Origin: Polaribacter sp.
GTDB lineage: Bacteria > Bacteroidota > Bacteroidia > Flavobacteriales > Flavobacteriaceae
Assembly: GCA_028343155.1 (NCBI GenBank)
Contig: JAOLXX010000014.1
Span: 1 to 64,000 of the forward strand
Direction of reading: 5' to 3'
DNA length: 64,000 nt
In this document: in pieces, positions 18,432-28,282 of the stretch
Numbering within the stretch: position 1 is the first letter of the stretch
Layout: every line of letters starts with the position of its first letter
Notes under the pieces: model-generated
Told to the model about the DNA's origin: nothing
What the model saw: only the letters and a program-made list of their open reading frames with translations
Database searches by the model: none
Program-made: the position numbers and the translations under genes

Positions 18432-18479
18432 GAGAACCAAACTGGTAAACCAGATTAATAAATCAGAGTGGTGAGCCAG
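18429..18479. promoter_or_regulatory. Operator cluster upstream of susC
   Basis: TTGGAGAACCAA (18429-18440), CTGGTAAACCAG (18442-18453) and GTGGTGAGCCAG (18468-18479) are three versions of one dyad. The first two are 13 bases apart and the third is 26 bases further, i.e. two steps of the same register. The cluster begins inside the -7 box and extends past the likely transcription start. Confidence 0.7.
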
Positions 18480-18654
18480 TAATAAATAAAAAAAGAACAG
18501 GTGAACACCTATCCTTTTTAAAGTAATTTTTACTTCAATTTCGAGGGAAGTAATAACAAGTAACTAAAACATGCTTAGCACAAAGCCACAAAAAATTATA
18601 TTTAAATTTTTGTTTGTGTTGTTCATTTTTAGTTGATTTTTTTAACAAATTAAA

Positions 18655-18698
18655 ATTAAATTCAAATTAAATTCAAATTAAATTCAAATTAAATTCAA
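18655..18698. repeat. 11-bp tandem repeat in susC leader
   Basis: Four uninterrupted copies of ATTAAATTCAA, followed by a decayed fifth, end 15 bases before the susC ATG at 18714. The period equals about one DNA helix turn and the sequence is unstructured A/U-rich leader in RNA, which may keep the ribosome site open. Confidence 0.8.
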
Positions 18699-18713
18699 AC
18701 TAAATTAAAGATT

Positions 18714-21700
18714 ATGAGTCAAAAAACAAAGTTGATTTTAGTGTTTATGTTTTTTTGCGGGATTGGTATCTACGCTCAAGAATCATACTTGCTAAAAGGA
18801 ACAGTCGCATCGGCTGTAGAAAATATTCCACTACCTGGAGTTAATGTTGTTATTTCCAATAGTTCATCAGGAGCTTCTACTGATTTTGATGGAAATTATC
18901 AAATTCAAGTAAAAAAAGGAGATGTATTATCATTTTCTTATTTAGGTTTTGTAACTAAATCAGTTACTATATCTAACCAAAAAACAGTAAACGTTGTTTT
19001 AGTAGAAGATGCTAATTCATTAGAAGAAATTGTAGTAGTAGGTTATGGTTCTCGTAAAAAGAGTGACATTACAGGAGCAGTATCTTCAGTTACTGCAGAT
19101 GAGTTAAATGCTTTTCCTGTTTTAAATGCAGCGCAAGCATTACAAGGTAGAGCAGCTGGTGTAGTTGTACAATCTAATAATGGTGGTGAGCCAGGTGCTC
19201 CTATTAGTATTAAAATTAGAGGAAATACTTCTATTAGGGCAAGTAGTGCTCCATTAATTGTAGTAGATGGTTTTGTTGGAGCAAGTATGCCACAAGCAAA
19301 TGATATTAAATCTTTAGAGATTTTAAAAGATGCATCTGCAACGGCTATTTATGGTTCTAGAGGTTCTAATGGGGTAGTAATGGTAACTACTAAAAAAGGT
19401 AAAAGCGGTAAATTAGTTGTTGAGCTAAATACTACTTTTGCTGTTCAAAACACTGCTAATAAATTAGACTTATTAAATGCAGATGAATTTGCAGATTATC
19501 AAAACCAAATTAGAGTTAATCAAGGTATTGCTTCTGCATACGTTCAAGGTAGTGCAAATACAGATTGGCAAGACTTAATTTATACTGCTGGTAATACGAC
19601 TAATCATCAAATTTCTTTTTCAGGAGGTACAGAGAAAGTAAATTTCTACGCTTCTGCAAATTATTTTGAACAAGATGGTATCTTAGTTAATTCTGGTTTT
19701 GAGAGAATGACATTTTTATCAAATTTAGATGCACAAGTTACAGATAAATTAAAGTTAGGAATGAACCTTTTTGGAAGTAGAGGTACTAAAAATGGTGTTG
19801 CTACACAATCTAACGGTTCAGTTACTGTTGGTGGAGATGATGTTATTTCTATTGCAATGCGTTTTGCACCAGATGTAGATATTACAGATGCAAACGGAGC
19901 TTTTACAACAAACACAATTGGAGACCCTGTTGATAACCCTTATGCTGTTGCAACAGAAAGAAAAGACGAAACTAAAACAGATAATTTTAGAGCAAATTTT
20001 TATGGAAGCTATGATATTTTAGAAAATCTTACTTTCAAATCTACATTAGGTTTTAGTACTAAAAACCAAACAAGAGGTATTTACCAACCATCTACATTAA
20101 TAATTACTTCTTCTGCAGAAGGTGGTAAAGCTTCTATGGGAAATTATAGAACAACAAACGTTTTAAACGAAAACTACTTAACTTATAAAAAAGAAATAGG
20201 AAAAGGGACTTTAACATTATTAGGAGGTGCTTCTTACCAAAAAAATGTAGCAGAATATTTTTCGGCTGCTGGTAATGGTTTTATTTCAGATAGTTTTTCT
20301 TATTATGCTTTAGACAAAGCAACAACTTTATTACAGCCAGCCTCTTATTTACAAGAATATGAAATACAATCTGTATTTGGTAGAGTAAATTATGATTTTA
20401 ATGACAAGTATTTAATTACAGCTACGGTAAGAAGAGACGGTGCTTCTAATTTTGCTGCAAATCATAAATATGCAACATTTCCATCTGCTGCTTTAGGTTG
20501 GAAAGTTTCAAATGAAGAATTTTTAAAAGACAATGAAGCTATTACTAACTTAAAACTAAGAGCAAGTTATGGTGTTACAGGTAATCCATCAATAGCGCCT
20601 TACGAATCTTTAGCTAGACTTTCTAGCCTTTATGCTTCTAGTAATGGACAAACGGTAAATGCTATTTCTACAGACCAAGCGGCTAACCCAAATTTAAAAT
20701 GGGAATCTTCTTACCAAGCAAACTTTGGTGTAGATTTAGGTTTATATAATGGTAAAGCAACTATTTCATTAGATTACTATAATATTGATACTAAAGATTT
20801 AATTCTAAGTAATGCGGGTATTCCAGAATATTTTGGAAATATAAATACTGGAAGTTTAGCAAATTTAGGGGAAATTAATAATAGTGGATTTGAAATTTCT
20901 TTAAACACTAGAAATATTTCTAATGACAATTTTAGTTGGAATACAGACTTCAATTTATCGGCTAATAAAAATAAAGTAGTAGCTTTAGTAAACGATGCAG
21001 ATGTTTTTAATAATGGAGCGCCAAGTTATTTTAGTGTTGATAGAAGTAATATTTTAAGAGTAGGTGAAGAAGTTGGTCTTTTCTGGGGTTATGAATATGC
21101 AGGAGTTTACCAAGGTGGAGCTTTACCCGCAGGCACAGCTACTATTGCAGGTGGTGTTGCAGGAGATCCTTTATTTAGCGATCTAGATGCTTCTGGAGAT
21201 ATTGGTGCTGATGATAGAACAATTATTGGAAATCCAAATGCAGATTATACTTTTGGTATTACAAATAACTTTAGCTATAAAAACTTTGATTTGAGTATCT
21301 TTTTTCAAGGTTCTCAAGGTGGAGAAATTTTTAACATGACGAATGTTCAGTTAAATAATGGTGATGCAAATACTACTAGAGATTACTTTAATAGTGCTTG
21401 GACACCCACTAATACAGATACAAATTCACCAAGAGTAGGGAATAACAGTAATAGAGAAATTTCTTCTCGTTTTGTTGAAGATGGTAGTTATGTAAGATTG
21501 AAAAATATAGCTGTTGGTTATAATTTTCCTAATGAAGTTATTAAAAAGTTAGGTTTGGATAATGTAAGACTTTCTGTAAGTGCACAAAACTTATTAACTT
21601 TTACAAATTACTCTGGTTTAGATCCTGAAGTTAATTATGCTGGTGCTGCTGGAGATAACAATACTTCTTCTAATACTGTTCAAGGTTTTGATTTTGGAAA

Positions 21701-21749
21701 TTATCCAACAGTAAAATCAGTTAACTTTAGTCTTAATATTAAATTTTAA
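18714..21749 (+). CDS. SusC-like TonB-dependent receptor
   Basis: Outer-membrane TonB-dependent transporter of 1011 residues. A Sec signal ends at YAQ (about residue 22), followed by a carboxypeptidase-regulatory-like beta-sandwich (about 25-100, with LPGVNV and DFDGNYQI), the VVVGYGSRKKSDITGAVSSV plug start, and a long 22-stranded barrel ending in aromatic/charged FSLNIKF. It is paired with susD 24 bases downstream and preceded by regulated promoter elements. In this locus the cargo is most likely alginate oligosaccharide. Codon use is strongly biased, as for a highly expressed gene. Confidence 0.95.
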   Translation: MSQKTKLILVFMFFCGIGIYAQESYLLKGTVASAVENIPLPGVNVVISNSSSGASTDFDGNYQIQVKKGDVLSFSYLGFVTKSVTISNQKTVNVVLVEDANSLEEIVVVGYGSRKKSDITGAVSSVTADELNAFPVLNAAQALQGRAAGVVVQSNNGGEPGAPISIKIRGNTSIRASSAPLIVVDGFVGASMPQANDIKSLEILKDASATAIYGSRGSNGVVMVTTKKGKSGKLVVELNTTFAVQNTANKLDLLNADEFADYQNQIRVNQGIASAYVQGSANTDWQDLIYTAGNTTNHQISFSGGTEKVNFYASANYFEQDGILVNSGFERMTFLSNLDAQVTDKLKLGMNLFGSRGTKNGVATQSNGSVTVGGDDVISIAMRFAPDVDITDANGAFTTNTIGDPVDNPYAVATERKDETKTDNFRANFYGSYDILENLTFKSTLGFSTKNQTRGIYQPSTLIITSSAEGGKASMGNYRTTNVLNENYLTYKKEIGKGTLTLLGGASYQKNVAEYFSAAGNGFISDSFSYYALDKATTLLQPASYLQEYEIQSVFGRVNYDFNDKYLITATVRRDGASNFAANHKYATFPSAALGWKVSNEEFLKDNEAITNLKLRASYGVTGNPSIAPYESLARLSSLYASSNGQTVNAISTDQAANPNLKWESSYQANFGVDLGLYNGKATISLDYYNIDTKDLILSNAGIPEYFGNINTGSLANLGEINNSGFEISLNTRNISNDNFSWNTDFNLSANKNKVVALVNDADVFNNGAPSYFSVDRSNILRVGEEVGLFWGYEYAGVYQGGALPAGTATIAGGVAGDPLFSDLDASGDIGADDRTIIGNPNADYTFGITNNFSYKNFDLSIFFQGSQGGEIFNMTNVQLNNGDANTTRDYFNSAWTPTNTDTNSPRVGNNSNREISSRFVEDGSYVRLKNIAVGYNFPNEVIKKLGLDNVRLSVSAQNLLTFTNYSGLDPEVNYAGAAGDNNTSSNTVQGFDFGNYPTVKSVNFSLNIKF

Positions 21750-21773
21750 TAAATAATTTAAAAACATAATAAT

Positions 21774-23324
21774 ATGAAAACAACATATAAATATTTATTC
21801 TTATTATTGATGAGTCTATCAATAGTTGGATGTTCAGATTTAGTTGAAGAGCCTGAAGGTCTATTAGCACCAGATGGTTTTTTCAATACTCCAAAAGACA
21901 TACAGACAGCTGTAGATGGTGCTTTAACGCACGCAATTAATGAGAAATTTTGGGGTAGAAAACTTTCTATAGCATTAATGTTACGTTCAGATATGGTAAA
22001 CCTTAATTCTACCGAAACAAGAAGAATGGAACATAACAGTTTAACTACGCTTACTAACAATGGAATGATTAGCGAGTTTTGGTTAAAAACATATCAAGGA
22101 ATTGCAGCTGCTAATTTAGCAATTGATGGAGCTAGTTATGTAGATGTTGCTGAGAATCTTAAAAACCCAGTAACTGCACAAGCTTATTTTATGAGAGCAT
22201 TTTACTATTTTCATTTAGTAAGACAGTTTGGTGCTGTTCCTTATATAGATGCACCTTTAACGGATGCAGTTGCAGCGGGTTCTATTAGTAGAACGCCAGT
22301 AGATGAAGTATATGCTAATATCATTTCAGATTTAGAATATGCTAAAACTTGGTTGCCAAATACACAAAGCTCTAGAGCAATACCTGCAAAATCTGCAGCA
22401 AGTTCTTATTTAGCTTTAGTTCATTTAACTATGGGTGAATATCAAAAAGCTTTTGATGAAGCTAAAGATGTTATCAATAAAAAAGTAACTTATAATGTAG
22501 GCTTAGACGCAAATTTTCAAAACTTATTTAATGCAGAAGTTATAGATTCTTCTATAGAACCTATTTTTGCATTAGATTATAATAATTTTGAAGCTCCTAA
22601 TAATGGATATGATCAAATAGCACCTATGGTTGGTATTAGAGGAGATCAAAGAGGTTCAGGTGGTGGTTGGTCTGTTGGAAGCCCTACACTTGCAGTTTAT
22701 ACTTCTTGGGATGCTGGGGATTATAGAAGAGCTGTTAGTTTAGATGATAGAGCAAATATTGCAGATGCTAGTAAAGTAGTTCATACTGTAGATTATACTC
22801 AATTTGATGTAAGTGGGCATAAGTTTGCTCAAAACACTCCATATATTGCTAAATATATGAGATATCCTGGAGCATTTGCTAGAGGAAGTGCAAGAGCAAC
22901 AAGTCATAATTACTCTATGATGCGTTATGCAGAAGTATTATTAATTGCTTCTGAAGCAGCTGTAGAAATTGGAGACAATGGATCTGCTTTAATGTATTTA
23001 AATGAAGTTAGAGCTAGAGCTAGAATGGGTGGTGCTACAAAAACAGGTGCTGATGAAGAATATACTTTTGCTGCAAGTACTATTCCTGCAGATCATACAG
23101 GAACAGTTACGGTTAATGATGTATTAGAAGAGCGTAGACTTGAGTTAGCTTTTGAATGTAAAAGATGGTATGATATTGCAAGAAGAAAAATTGGTGCAAC
23201 TGTATTTAGTGCTTCTGGTTTTGAAGGAGCTAAAAGCGATTTTAGTGCAGATGATTATTTAATGCCATTACCTGCAGATGAGATTGAAAGAAACCCTAAT
23301 TTAACACAAAATCCTGGGTACTAA
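21774..23324 (+). CDS. SusD-like glycan-binding lipoprotein (RagB/SusD)
   Basis: Outer-membrane surface lipoprotein that forms the lid of the SusC pore. The lipoprotein signal ends at Cys20 (IVGC), followed by helical TPR-like repeats and the family's C-terminal pattern (MRYAEVLLIASEAA, EERRLELAFECKRWYDIARR, ending in NPNLTQNPGY). Length 516 residues is normal. Binding of alginate oligomers is inferred from the surrounding lyases. Confidence 0.95.
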   Translation: MKTTYKYLFLLLMSLSIVGCSDLVEEPEGLLAPDGFFNTPKDIQTAVDGALTHAINEKFWGRKLSIALMLRSDMVNLNSTETRRMEHNSLTTLTNNGMISEFWLKTYQGIAAANLAIDGASYVDVAENLKNPVTAQAYFMRAFYYFHLVRQFGAVPYIDAPLTDAVAAGSISRTPVDEVYANIISDLEYAKTWLPNTQSSRAIPAKSAASSYLALVHLTMGEYQKAFDEAKDVINKKVTYNVGLDANFQNLFNAEVIDSSIEPIFALDYNNFEAPNNGYDQIAPMVGIRGDQRGSGGGWSVGSPTLAVYTSWDAGDYRRAVSLDDRANIADASKVVHTVDYTQFDVSGHKFAQNTPYIAKYMRYPGAFARGSARATSHNYSMMRYAEVLLIASEAAVEIGDNGSALMYLNEVRARARMGGATKTGADEEYTFAASTIPADHTGTVTVNDVLEERRLELAFECKRWYDIARRKIGATVFSASGFEGAKSDFSADDYLMPLPADEIERNPNLTQNPGY

Positions 23325-23416
23325 TTTTTGTTATTACATTTTTTCAAAATTAATGTAAAACAACAATTACAAAATTTCAATAGAAGTTTAACAACTTCGC
23401 TATAAAAATTAGAGAT

Positions 23417-23450
23417 AAGAATCTATTGGATTAACCAGTAGATTCTTTCT
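23417..23450 (+). terminator. Hairpin after susD
   Basis: AAGAATCTA (23417-23425) pairs with TAGATTCTT (23439-23447); inside, TGG/CCA extends the stem around a short AT loop. A weak T-rich tail follows. It may attenuate read-through into the NRAMP-like gene rather than stop transcription fully. Confidence 0.6.
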
Positions 23451-23492
23451 CGTTTATAACTAATTTAGAATAACTTTAAAAAACTAACATCA

Positions 23493-24743
23493 ATGGCAAC
23501 AACTAGTATTTCTTTTTCAGAAAAAATAAAAGCAAAACTTAAAGACTTCGGTCCTGCATTTTTTATAATTGGTTATGTGGTAGGTACAGGAAGTGTAACT
23601 TCTATGGTGGTGTCTGGAGCTAAATTTGGCTTAAGTCTATCTTGGGCGCTACTCTTATCTTGTTTTTTTACCTATTTTTTATTGGTATCAATTAGTAAGT
23701 TAACTATTGTTACTGGAGATACATTAATGTTTAATTTTAAAAAGACTTTTGGTAAACCTGTAACTATTTTTATAATTGCGGCACTTCTTGTTTCTATAGT
23801 TTCATCATGTATTGGTGTTATGGGTGTAGTTGCAGAGGTGACTATGGAATGGATCAATGTAAAAACAGCTATCTCTTTTTTAAATAAACCAATAGTTTCT
23901 ATTTTCTTTATTACATTATTAGTTGGTCTTTTCTGGACAGGAAAGCATGAAAATTTCATAAAAGTGATGAGTATGTTGGTCGGTTTTATGGCACTTGCTT
24001 TTATTATTACCAGTTTTATGGTTGTAAAAGAATCCGGAAAATCGATTGTAGATTTTTTCCCGGCATTGCCTGAAGGCGATAATATGGGATTGATCATTGC
24101 AGGAATTGTAGGGACAACAATGGCAGGGGTTTGCTTGGCTTCTAGAAGTATTTTAGTACAAGAACAAGAATGGGGATTAGACGATTTAAAGAAAGAAAAG
24201 AAAGATGCCATGTCTTCTATGATACTAACGTTTTTAATTAGTCTAGCCATCATGATTAGTGCTACCGGAACTCTTTATTTTACAGGAACCAAAGTAGATA
24301 GCGCAACAGATATGATGCATGCACTTGGTCCTTGGGCTGGAGATTTTGCATTGACATTATTTACATTAGGTATTATTGGAGCAGGATTGTCTTCAATATT
24401 TCCAAACCTATTATTATTTCCTTGGTTAATTGCAGATTATACAGGAACAGAGCGAAACATGAAAAGACCTTTGTTCAAGTTAATTGTTGTTTTAGTTGCA
24501 TTATCTGGCTTAATAGTACCTATTTTAGGAGGTAAACCAGTTTGGATTTTAATAGCATCACAAGCATTAAGTCCATTTGTAATGCCTTTAATAACGTTAT
24601 TTCTAATAATTTTATTGAATAAAACTGAAGTTATGAAATCACACAAAGCCAAATTAGGAATGAATATAGCATTATGTGCAACGTTTATTTTTAATTGCTA
24701 TATGTTATTTGTAGCCATCAAAGGATTTTCAAACTTTATATAA
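23493..24743 (+). CDS. Second NRAMP-fold transporter lacking metal-site motifs
   Basis: Paralogue of 11344-12636, 416 residues and about 11 membrane segments. TM1 shows IIGYVVGTGSVTSM where DPGN would be, and the TM6 region shows GTTMAGVCLASR where MPH would be, so the Mn/Fe site is missing in this copy as well. The shared GTGSVTSM, WALLLSCFF and AGLSSIFPNLL segments define a distinct branch. It lies downstream of susCD and 29 bases before the ManA-like gene, so it probably brings a monomeric sugar acid or a counter-ion into the cytoplasm; this is inference. Confidence 0.8.
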   Translation: MATTSISFSEKIKAKLKDFGPAFFIIGYVVGTGSVTSMVVSGAKFGLSLSWALLLSCFFTYFLLVSISKLTIVTGDTLMFNFKKTFGKPVTIFIIAALLVSIVSSCIGVMGVVAEVTMEWINVKTAISFLNKPIVSIFFITLLVGLFWTGKHENFIKVMSMLVGFMALAFIITSFMVVKESGKSIVDFFPALPEGDNMGLIIAGIVGTTMAGVCLASRSILVQEQEWGLDDLKKEKKDAMSSMILTFLISLAIMISATGTLYFTGTKVDSATDMMHALGPWAGDFALTLFTLGIIGAGLSSIFPNLLLFPWLIADYTGTERNMKRPLFKLIVVLVALSGLIVPILGGKPVWILIASQALSPFVMPLITLFLIILLNKTEVMKSHKAKLGMNIALCATFIFNCYMLFVAIKGFSNFI

Positions 24744-24772
24744 TTTACAAAAAACTAGACAGTTTATAGAAT

Positions 24773-25867
24773 ATGAATGAACAACTAGAAAAATACGCAC
24801 AAATACCTCTAAAACAACTTTCTAATAGAGTTTGGAGAACATACGAAGGTGGCGCATTAATAGATAGGTGGAAAAAAACGTCTCCTGAAGTAGATAATAG
24901 CATGCCAGAGCAATGGATTATGTCTACAATTACTGCTCGTGGAAAAAACAGACCAGAAAACGAAGGACTTTCACTTATTGAAACCAATGACGGAGTTCTG
25001 CCTTTAAAAACTATAATCGACTCTAATTTAGAATTATTTTTAGGTAAAAAACTTGCAAATAAATACGTCACAACGGGCGTTTTAATAAAAATGTTAGATT
25101 CTTTAGAACGTTTAACCGTTCAAGTACATCCTGATAAAGAATACGCTAAAACAGTTTTTAATTCAGAATTTGGTAAAACCGAATCTTGGTACGTGTTAAA
25201 TACACGCGAAATAGATGGAGAAAAGCCTGTTGTTTATATGGGTTTTAAAAAACATGTTACCAAAGAGTTATGGAAAACCCATTTCGAAAATCAGAACATT
25301 CAAGGTCTATTAGATTGTTTACATAAAATTGAAGTAAAAGCAGGTGATGCTTTTATGATTTATGGTGGTGTACCGCATGCAATTGGTGCTGGTTGTTTTT
25401 TAATGGAAGTACAAGAACCAACTGATTATACCATGCGTGTAGAAAAAATAACGCCAAAGGGTTTAAAAATAGTTCCAGAATTAATTCATCAAGGTGTTGG
25501 AGAAGAAAAAATGTTAGCATGTTTTCATTACAACACTTATACTTTAGACGAAGTACTTCAACAATGGAAAATAGAACCCGAAGTTATTGACAGTTCAAAT
25601 GAATTTACATTAAGCACATTATTCAACAAAAAACACACCAACTGTTTTGGTTTAAGCGAATTACTTTTAGAAGGAAGTCACACTGTTAAAGGAAACGCCT
25701 CTTTTTATGTTGCTGTTATTTATTCTGGCGATGGAACAATGACGTGTAACGGACAAGAGTTTGAATACTCTCAAGGTGATGAAATATTTATTTCAGCAGC
25801 TATTTCTGAAATTACATTTAATTCAAAAATAGCATCAAAAATATTACTCTGTTATCCACCAAATTAA
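24773..25867 (+). CDS. Class I mannose-6-phosphate isomerase-like cupin
   Basis: Zinc cupin aldose-ketose isomerase of the type I phosphomannose isomerase family, 364 residues. The metal ligands are visible as VQVHPD (Gln and His), KTESWYV (Glu) and VPHAIGAG (His), followed by the EPTDYTMR segment. The family interconverts mannose-6-phosphate and fructose-6-phosphate. It sits directly before UxuB and UxuA, which turn fructuronate into mannonate and then KDG; mannuronate to fructuronate is the same chemistry as mannose to fructose, so a mannuronate isomerase role is an attractive inference. The ordinary ManA role is not excluded. Confidence 0.82.
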   Translation: MNEQLEKYAQIPLKQLSNRVWRTYEGGALIDRWKKTSPEVDNSMPEQWIMSTITARGKNRPENEGLSLIETNDGVLPLKTIIDSNLELFLGKKLANKYVTTGVLIKMLDSLERLTVQVHPDKEYAKTVFNSEFGKTESWYVLNTREIDGEKPVVYMGFKKHVTKELWKTHFENQNIQGLLDCLHKIEVKAGDAFMIYGGVPHAIGAGCFLMEVQEPTDYTMRVEKITPKGLKIVPELIHQGVGEEKMLACFHYNTYTLDEVLQQWKIEPEVIDSSNEFTLSTLFNKKHTNCFGLSELLLEGSHTVKGNASFYVAVIYSGDGTMTCNGQEFEYSQGDEIFISAAISEITFNSKIASKILLCYPPN

Positions 25868-25891
25868 ATTCCAATTACTAAAATATTTAAA

Positions 25892-26704
25892 ATGAATTTA
25901 TTCAATATAGAAAATAAAATAATACTCGTAACTGGGTCCTGTGGTGTGCTTGGTGGCGGAATCGCAAAATATTTATTAGAGAATAATGCAACCGTAATAT
26001 TGTTGCATTATAAAGAAGCACCATTATTAGAAACCATAAATACGTTTAAAAAAATAAGCAACAAAGTAGCAGGCTATGTTTGTAATGTTGTTGAAGAAAA
26101 GAGCCTTCAAGAAGTAGCCTCAAAAATAATGGACACTTATGGCAAAATAGATATTCTTATAAATGCTGCAGGCGGAAACAAACCAGGCGCAACTGTTGGT
26201 CCAAATCAATCAGTTTTTGATGTGGATGTAGAACAATTTAAACAAGTCGTTGATTTAAATTTATTTGGAAGTATTATTCCGTCTTTAGTTTTTGGTAAAC
26301 AGATGGCTAAAAACAAAAAAGGGGCTATTATTAACCTATCTTCTATGGCTGCAGATAGAGCTATTACACGTATAATGGGCTATTCTGCCTCTAAAGCGGC
26401 TATAGATAATTTCACAAAATGGATGTCTGTAGAGTTGGCTCAAAAATATGGCGATGGTATGCGCGTAAATGCGGTAGCACCAGGGTTTTTTATAGGAAAT
26501 CAAAATAGAGCTTTGTTAACTAACGATGATGGAAGTTACACAGATAGAGGCAATACAATCATAAAAAACACACCTATGAATCGCTTTGGTGAAGCAGACG
26601 AACTCAATGGAGCAATACATTATTTGTGTTCCGAAGCATCAAAATTTGTAACAGGAATTGTAATTCCTGTAGATGGTGGATTTAGTGCGTTTAGTGGTGT
26701 ATAA
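25892..26704 (+). CDS. uxuB: SDR-type D-mannonate oxidoreductase (fructuronate reductase)
   Basis: Short-chain dehydrogenase of 270 residues with the cofactor loop VTGSCGVLGGG, the TGxxGVLG variant typical of SDR-type fructuronate reductases, then NAAGG, YSASKAA (catalytic Tyr/Lys) and a VIPVDGGFSAFSGV tail. It would reduce D-fructuronate to D-mannonate. It is followed 17 bases later by UxuA, which uses mannonate. This is the SDR analogue, unrelated to the long-chain UxuB of enteric bacteria. Confidence 0.85.
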   Translation: MNLFNIENKIILVTGSCGVLGGGIAKYLLENNATVILLHYKEAPLLETINTFKKISNKVAGYVCNVVEEKSLQEVASKIMDTYGKIDILINAAGGNKPGATVGPNQSVFDVDVEQFKQVVDLNLFGSIIPSLVFGKQMAKNKKGAIINLSSMAADRAITRIMGYSASKAAIDNFTKWMSVELAQKYGDGMRVNAVAPGFFIGNQNRALLTNDDGSYTDRGNTIIKNTPMNRFGEADELNGAIHYLCSEASKFVTGIVIPVDGGFSAFSGV

Positions 26705-26721
26705 TTTTTAGATAAAGGAAA

Positions 26722-27900
26722 ATGAAGCAAACATGGCGTTGGTACGGGCCAAAAGACCCAGTATCTTTATTAGATATAAAACAAGCAGGAGCAACAGGAA
26801 TTGTTTCGGCATTACATCATGTTCCAAATGGAGAAATTTGGACGATTGAAGATATTGAAGAACGAAAAGCAATCATAGAAAAAGCAGGACTCACTTGGAA
26901 TGTAGTGGAGAGTATTCCTGTGAATGAAGAGATTAAAACACGTTCAGGTAACTTTCAAAAATATATAGAAAACTATAAAACAAGTATTGAAAATTTAGCG
27001 AATTGCGGAATTACAATCGTGTGTTATAATTTTATGCCTGTGTTAGATTGGACCAGAACATCTTTAGATTATGAACTCAACGATGGTTCAAGAGCATTGC
27101 AATTTGATGCTACTGCATTTGCTGTATTTGAATTATATATCTTAAAAAGATCTGGAGCAGAAAACAATTATACTGATGCTCAAAAAAAAGCAGCAAAAAT
27201 CTATTTTAAAAATGCATCAGAAACGGATAAAAAACAACTCACTAAAAATATTATAGCAGGTTTGCCAGGAGCAGAAGAAGGATATACTCTTGAGCAATTT
27301 GAGGGTATTCTAGATGCCTATGTGAATATTGATGCTCAAAAATTAAGAGAAAACTTGGTTCTTTTCTTAAAAGATATTATTCCTACAGCAGCACAAAATG
27401 AAGTTTTAATGTGCATTCATCCAGACGACCCCCCTTTTTCAATATTAGGATTACCAAGAGTAGTAAGTACAAAAGAAGATTTTGATTTTTTGTTTTCTCA
27501 TGTACCACATATTTCAAATGGCATTACTTTTTGCACCGGTTCATTGGGAGTAAGAGCAGATACTAATTTAGTGGAACTATTTCAAAATTTTGCAGAGCGC
27601 ATACACTTTTTACATTTAAGAAGTACGCAACGCGATGATAAAGGAAATTTTTATGAAGCAAATCATTTAGAAGGAGATGTAGATATGTTTAGTATTGTAA
27701 AAGAAGTAATACTTGAAGAAAGAAGACGAAAAACTGTTGGAAGAAAAGATGTACGAATTCCAATGCGGCCCGATCATGGCCATCAAATGCTAGATGATTT
27801 GGTAAAGAAAACAAACCCAGGATATTCAGCAATTGGAAGACTGAGAGGTTTAGCTGAGTTAAGAGGGTTGGAATTTGGGGTGTCTAAAAGTTTAATCTAA
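26722..27900 (+). CDS. uxuA: Mannonate dehydratase UxuA
   Basis: D-mannonate to 2-keto-3-deoxygluconate dehydratase (xylose-isomerase-like TIM barrel), 392 residues. Family hallmarks: [12 protein letters not shown] near the N terminus, SALHHVP, the [13 protein letters not shown] segment, CIHPDDPP (metal Cys/His/Asp) and the C-terminal RPDHGHQML metal/catalytic motif. Cytoplasmic. Together with the SDR before it this gives fructuronate to KDG, feeding the KdgK/KdgA pair at 32407-34208. The window encodes a second, non-homologous dehydratase (ManD) at 8115. Confidence 0.95.
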   Translation: MKQTWRWYGPKDPVSLLDIKQAGATGIVSALHHVPNGEIWTIEDIEERKAIIEKAGLTWNVVESIPVNEEIKTRSGNFQKYIENYKTSIENLANCGITIVCYNFMPVLDWTRTSLDYELNDGSRALQFDATAFAVFELYILKRSGAENNYTDAQKKAAKIYFKNASETDKKQLTKNIIAGLPGAEEGYTLEQFEGILDAYVNIDAQKLRENLVLFLKDIIPTAAQNEVLMCIHPDDPPFSILGLPRVVSTKEDFDFLFSHVPHISNGITFCTGSLGVRADTNLVELFQNFAERIHFLHLRSTQRDDKGNFYEANHLEGDVDMFSIVKEVILEERRRKTVGRKDVRIPMRPDHGHQMLDDLVKKTNPGYSAIGRLRGLAELRGLEFGVSKSLI

Positions 27901-28282
27901 AAACTCACTTTTTATAGAACCTGTTTTATTTGAGTCAAAACCCAACTGCTTTAGTCACTTTTATTACATAACAAAAAAACATCAATATATTAATTTTTTT
28001 TCTCTATATTTGATAATCGAAATTGGTTAACCAGTATGGGTTATTGGAGTTAAATAGATTTTTATATATAACTACATTATTGTTTCAATTTCACATCAGT
28101 TATTAAAAAAAAATATTAAAAAGTAGGTGTCTTTGAGAACTACTTCAATGCCAGTAATTATTTATCAACAACGCCAGAAAATTCTTTTTCAAAAATTAAG
28201 TATTATAAATTAGAAGTTTCACATTATTTTTTTTTAAAATTTAAGCCTACAAAGTTAATCAAAAAAGGACAAAATAGAATTT
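27901..28282. other. Intergenic region with gntR promoter and operator
   Basis: No gene of convincing length. It carries a -7 box TATATTTG (28005-28012) and the operator dyad below; beyond them about 250 bases of AT-rich leader before the gntR start codon show no clear structure. Confidence 0.55.
28005..28034 (+). promoter_or_regulatory. Probable gntR promoter and autoregulatory operator
   Basis: TATATTTG at 28005-28012 fits TAnnTTTG; no good -33 element is seen. TTGGTTAACCAG (28023-28034), whose core TGGTTAACCA is a perfect palindrome, lies about ten bases downstream, at the expected transcription start. Unlike the other sites only a single dyad is complete here. Confidence 0.6.

Larger units (their letters stand above)
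18310..18713. other. 404-bp regulatory intergenic region before susC
   Basis: No gene is seen. It holds the susC promoter, three operator dyads in 13-bp register, a small AGGTG-AA-CACCT hairpin (18499-18510) in the presumed leader, and an 11-bp tandem repeat just before the start codon. The leader would be about 280 bases long, which leaves room for RNA-level control. Confidence 0.7.

Noticed and set aside
18499-18510. AGGTGAACACCT hairpin as a susC leader regulator or riboswitch
   Set aside because: Only five pairs with a two-base loop; no recognisable riboswitch pattern.
23426-23438. TTGGATTAACCAG resembles the locus operator
   Set aside because: The half-sites are one base too far apart and the segment is the loop end of the hairpin after susD, so it is better explained as terminator.
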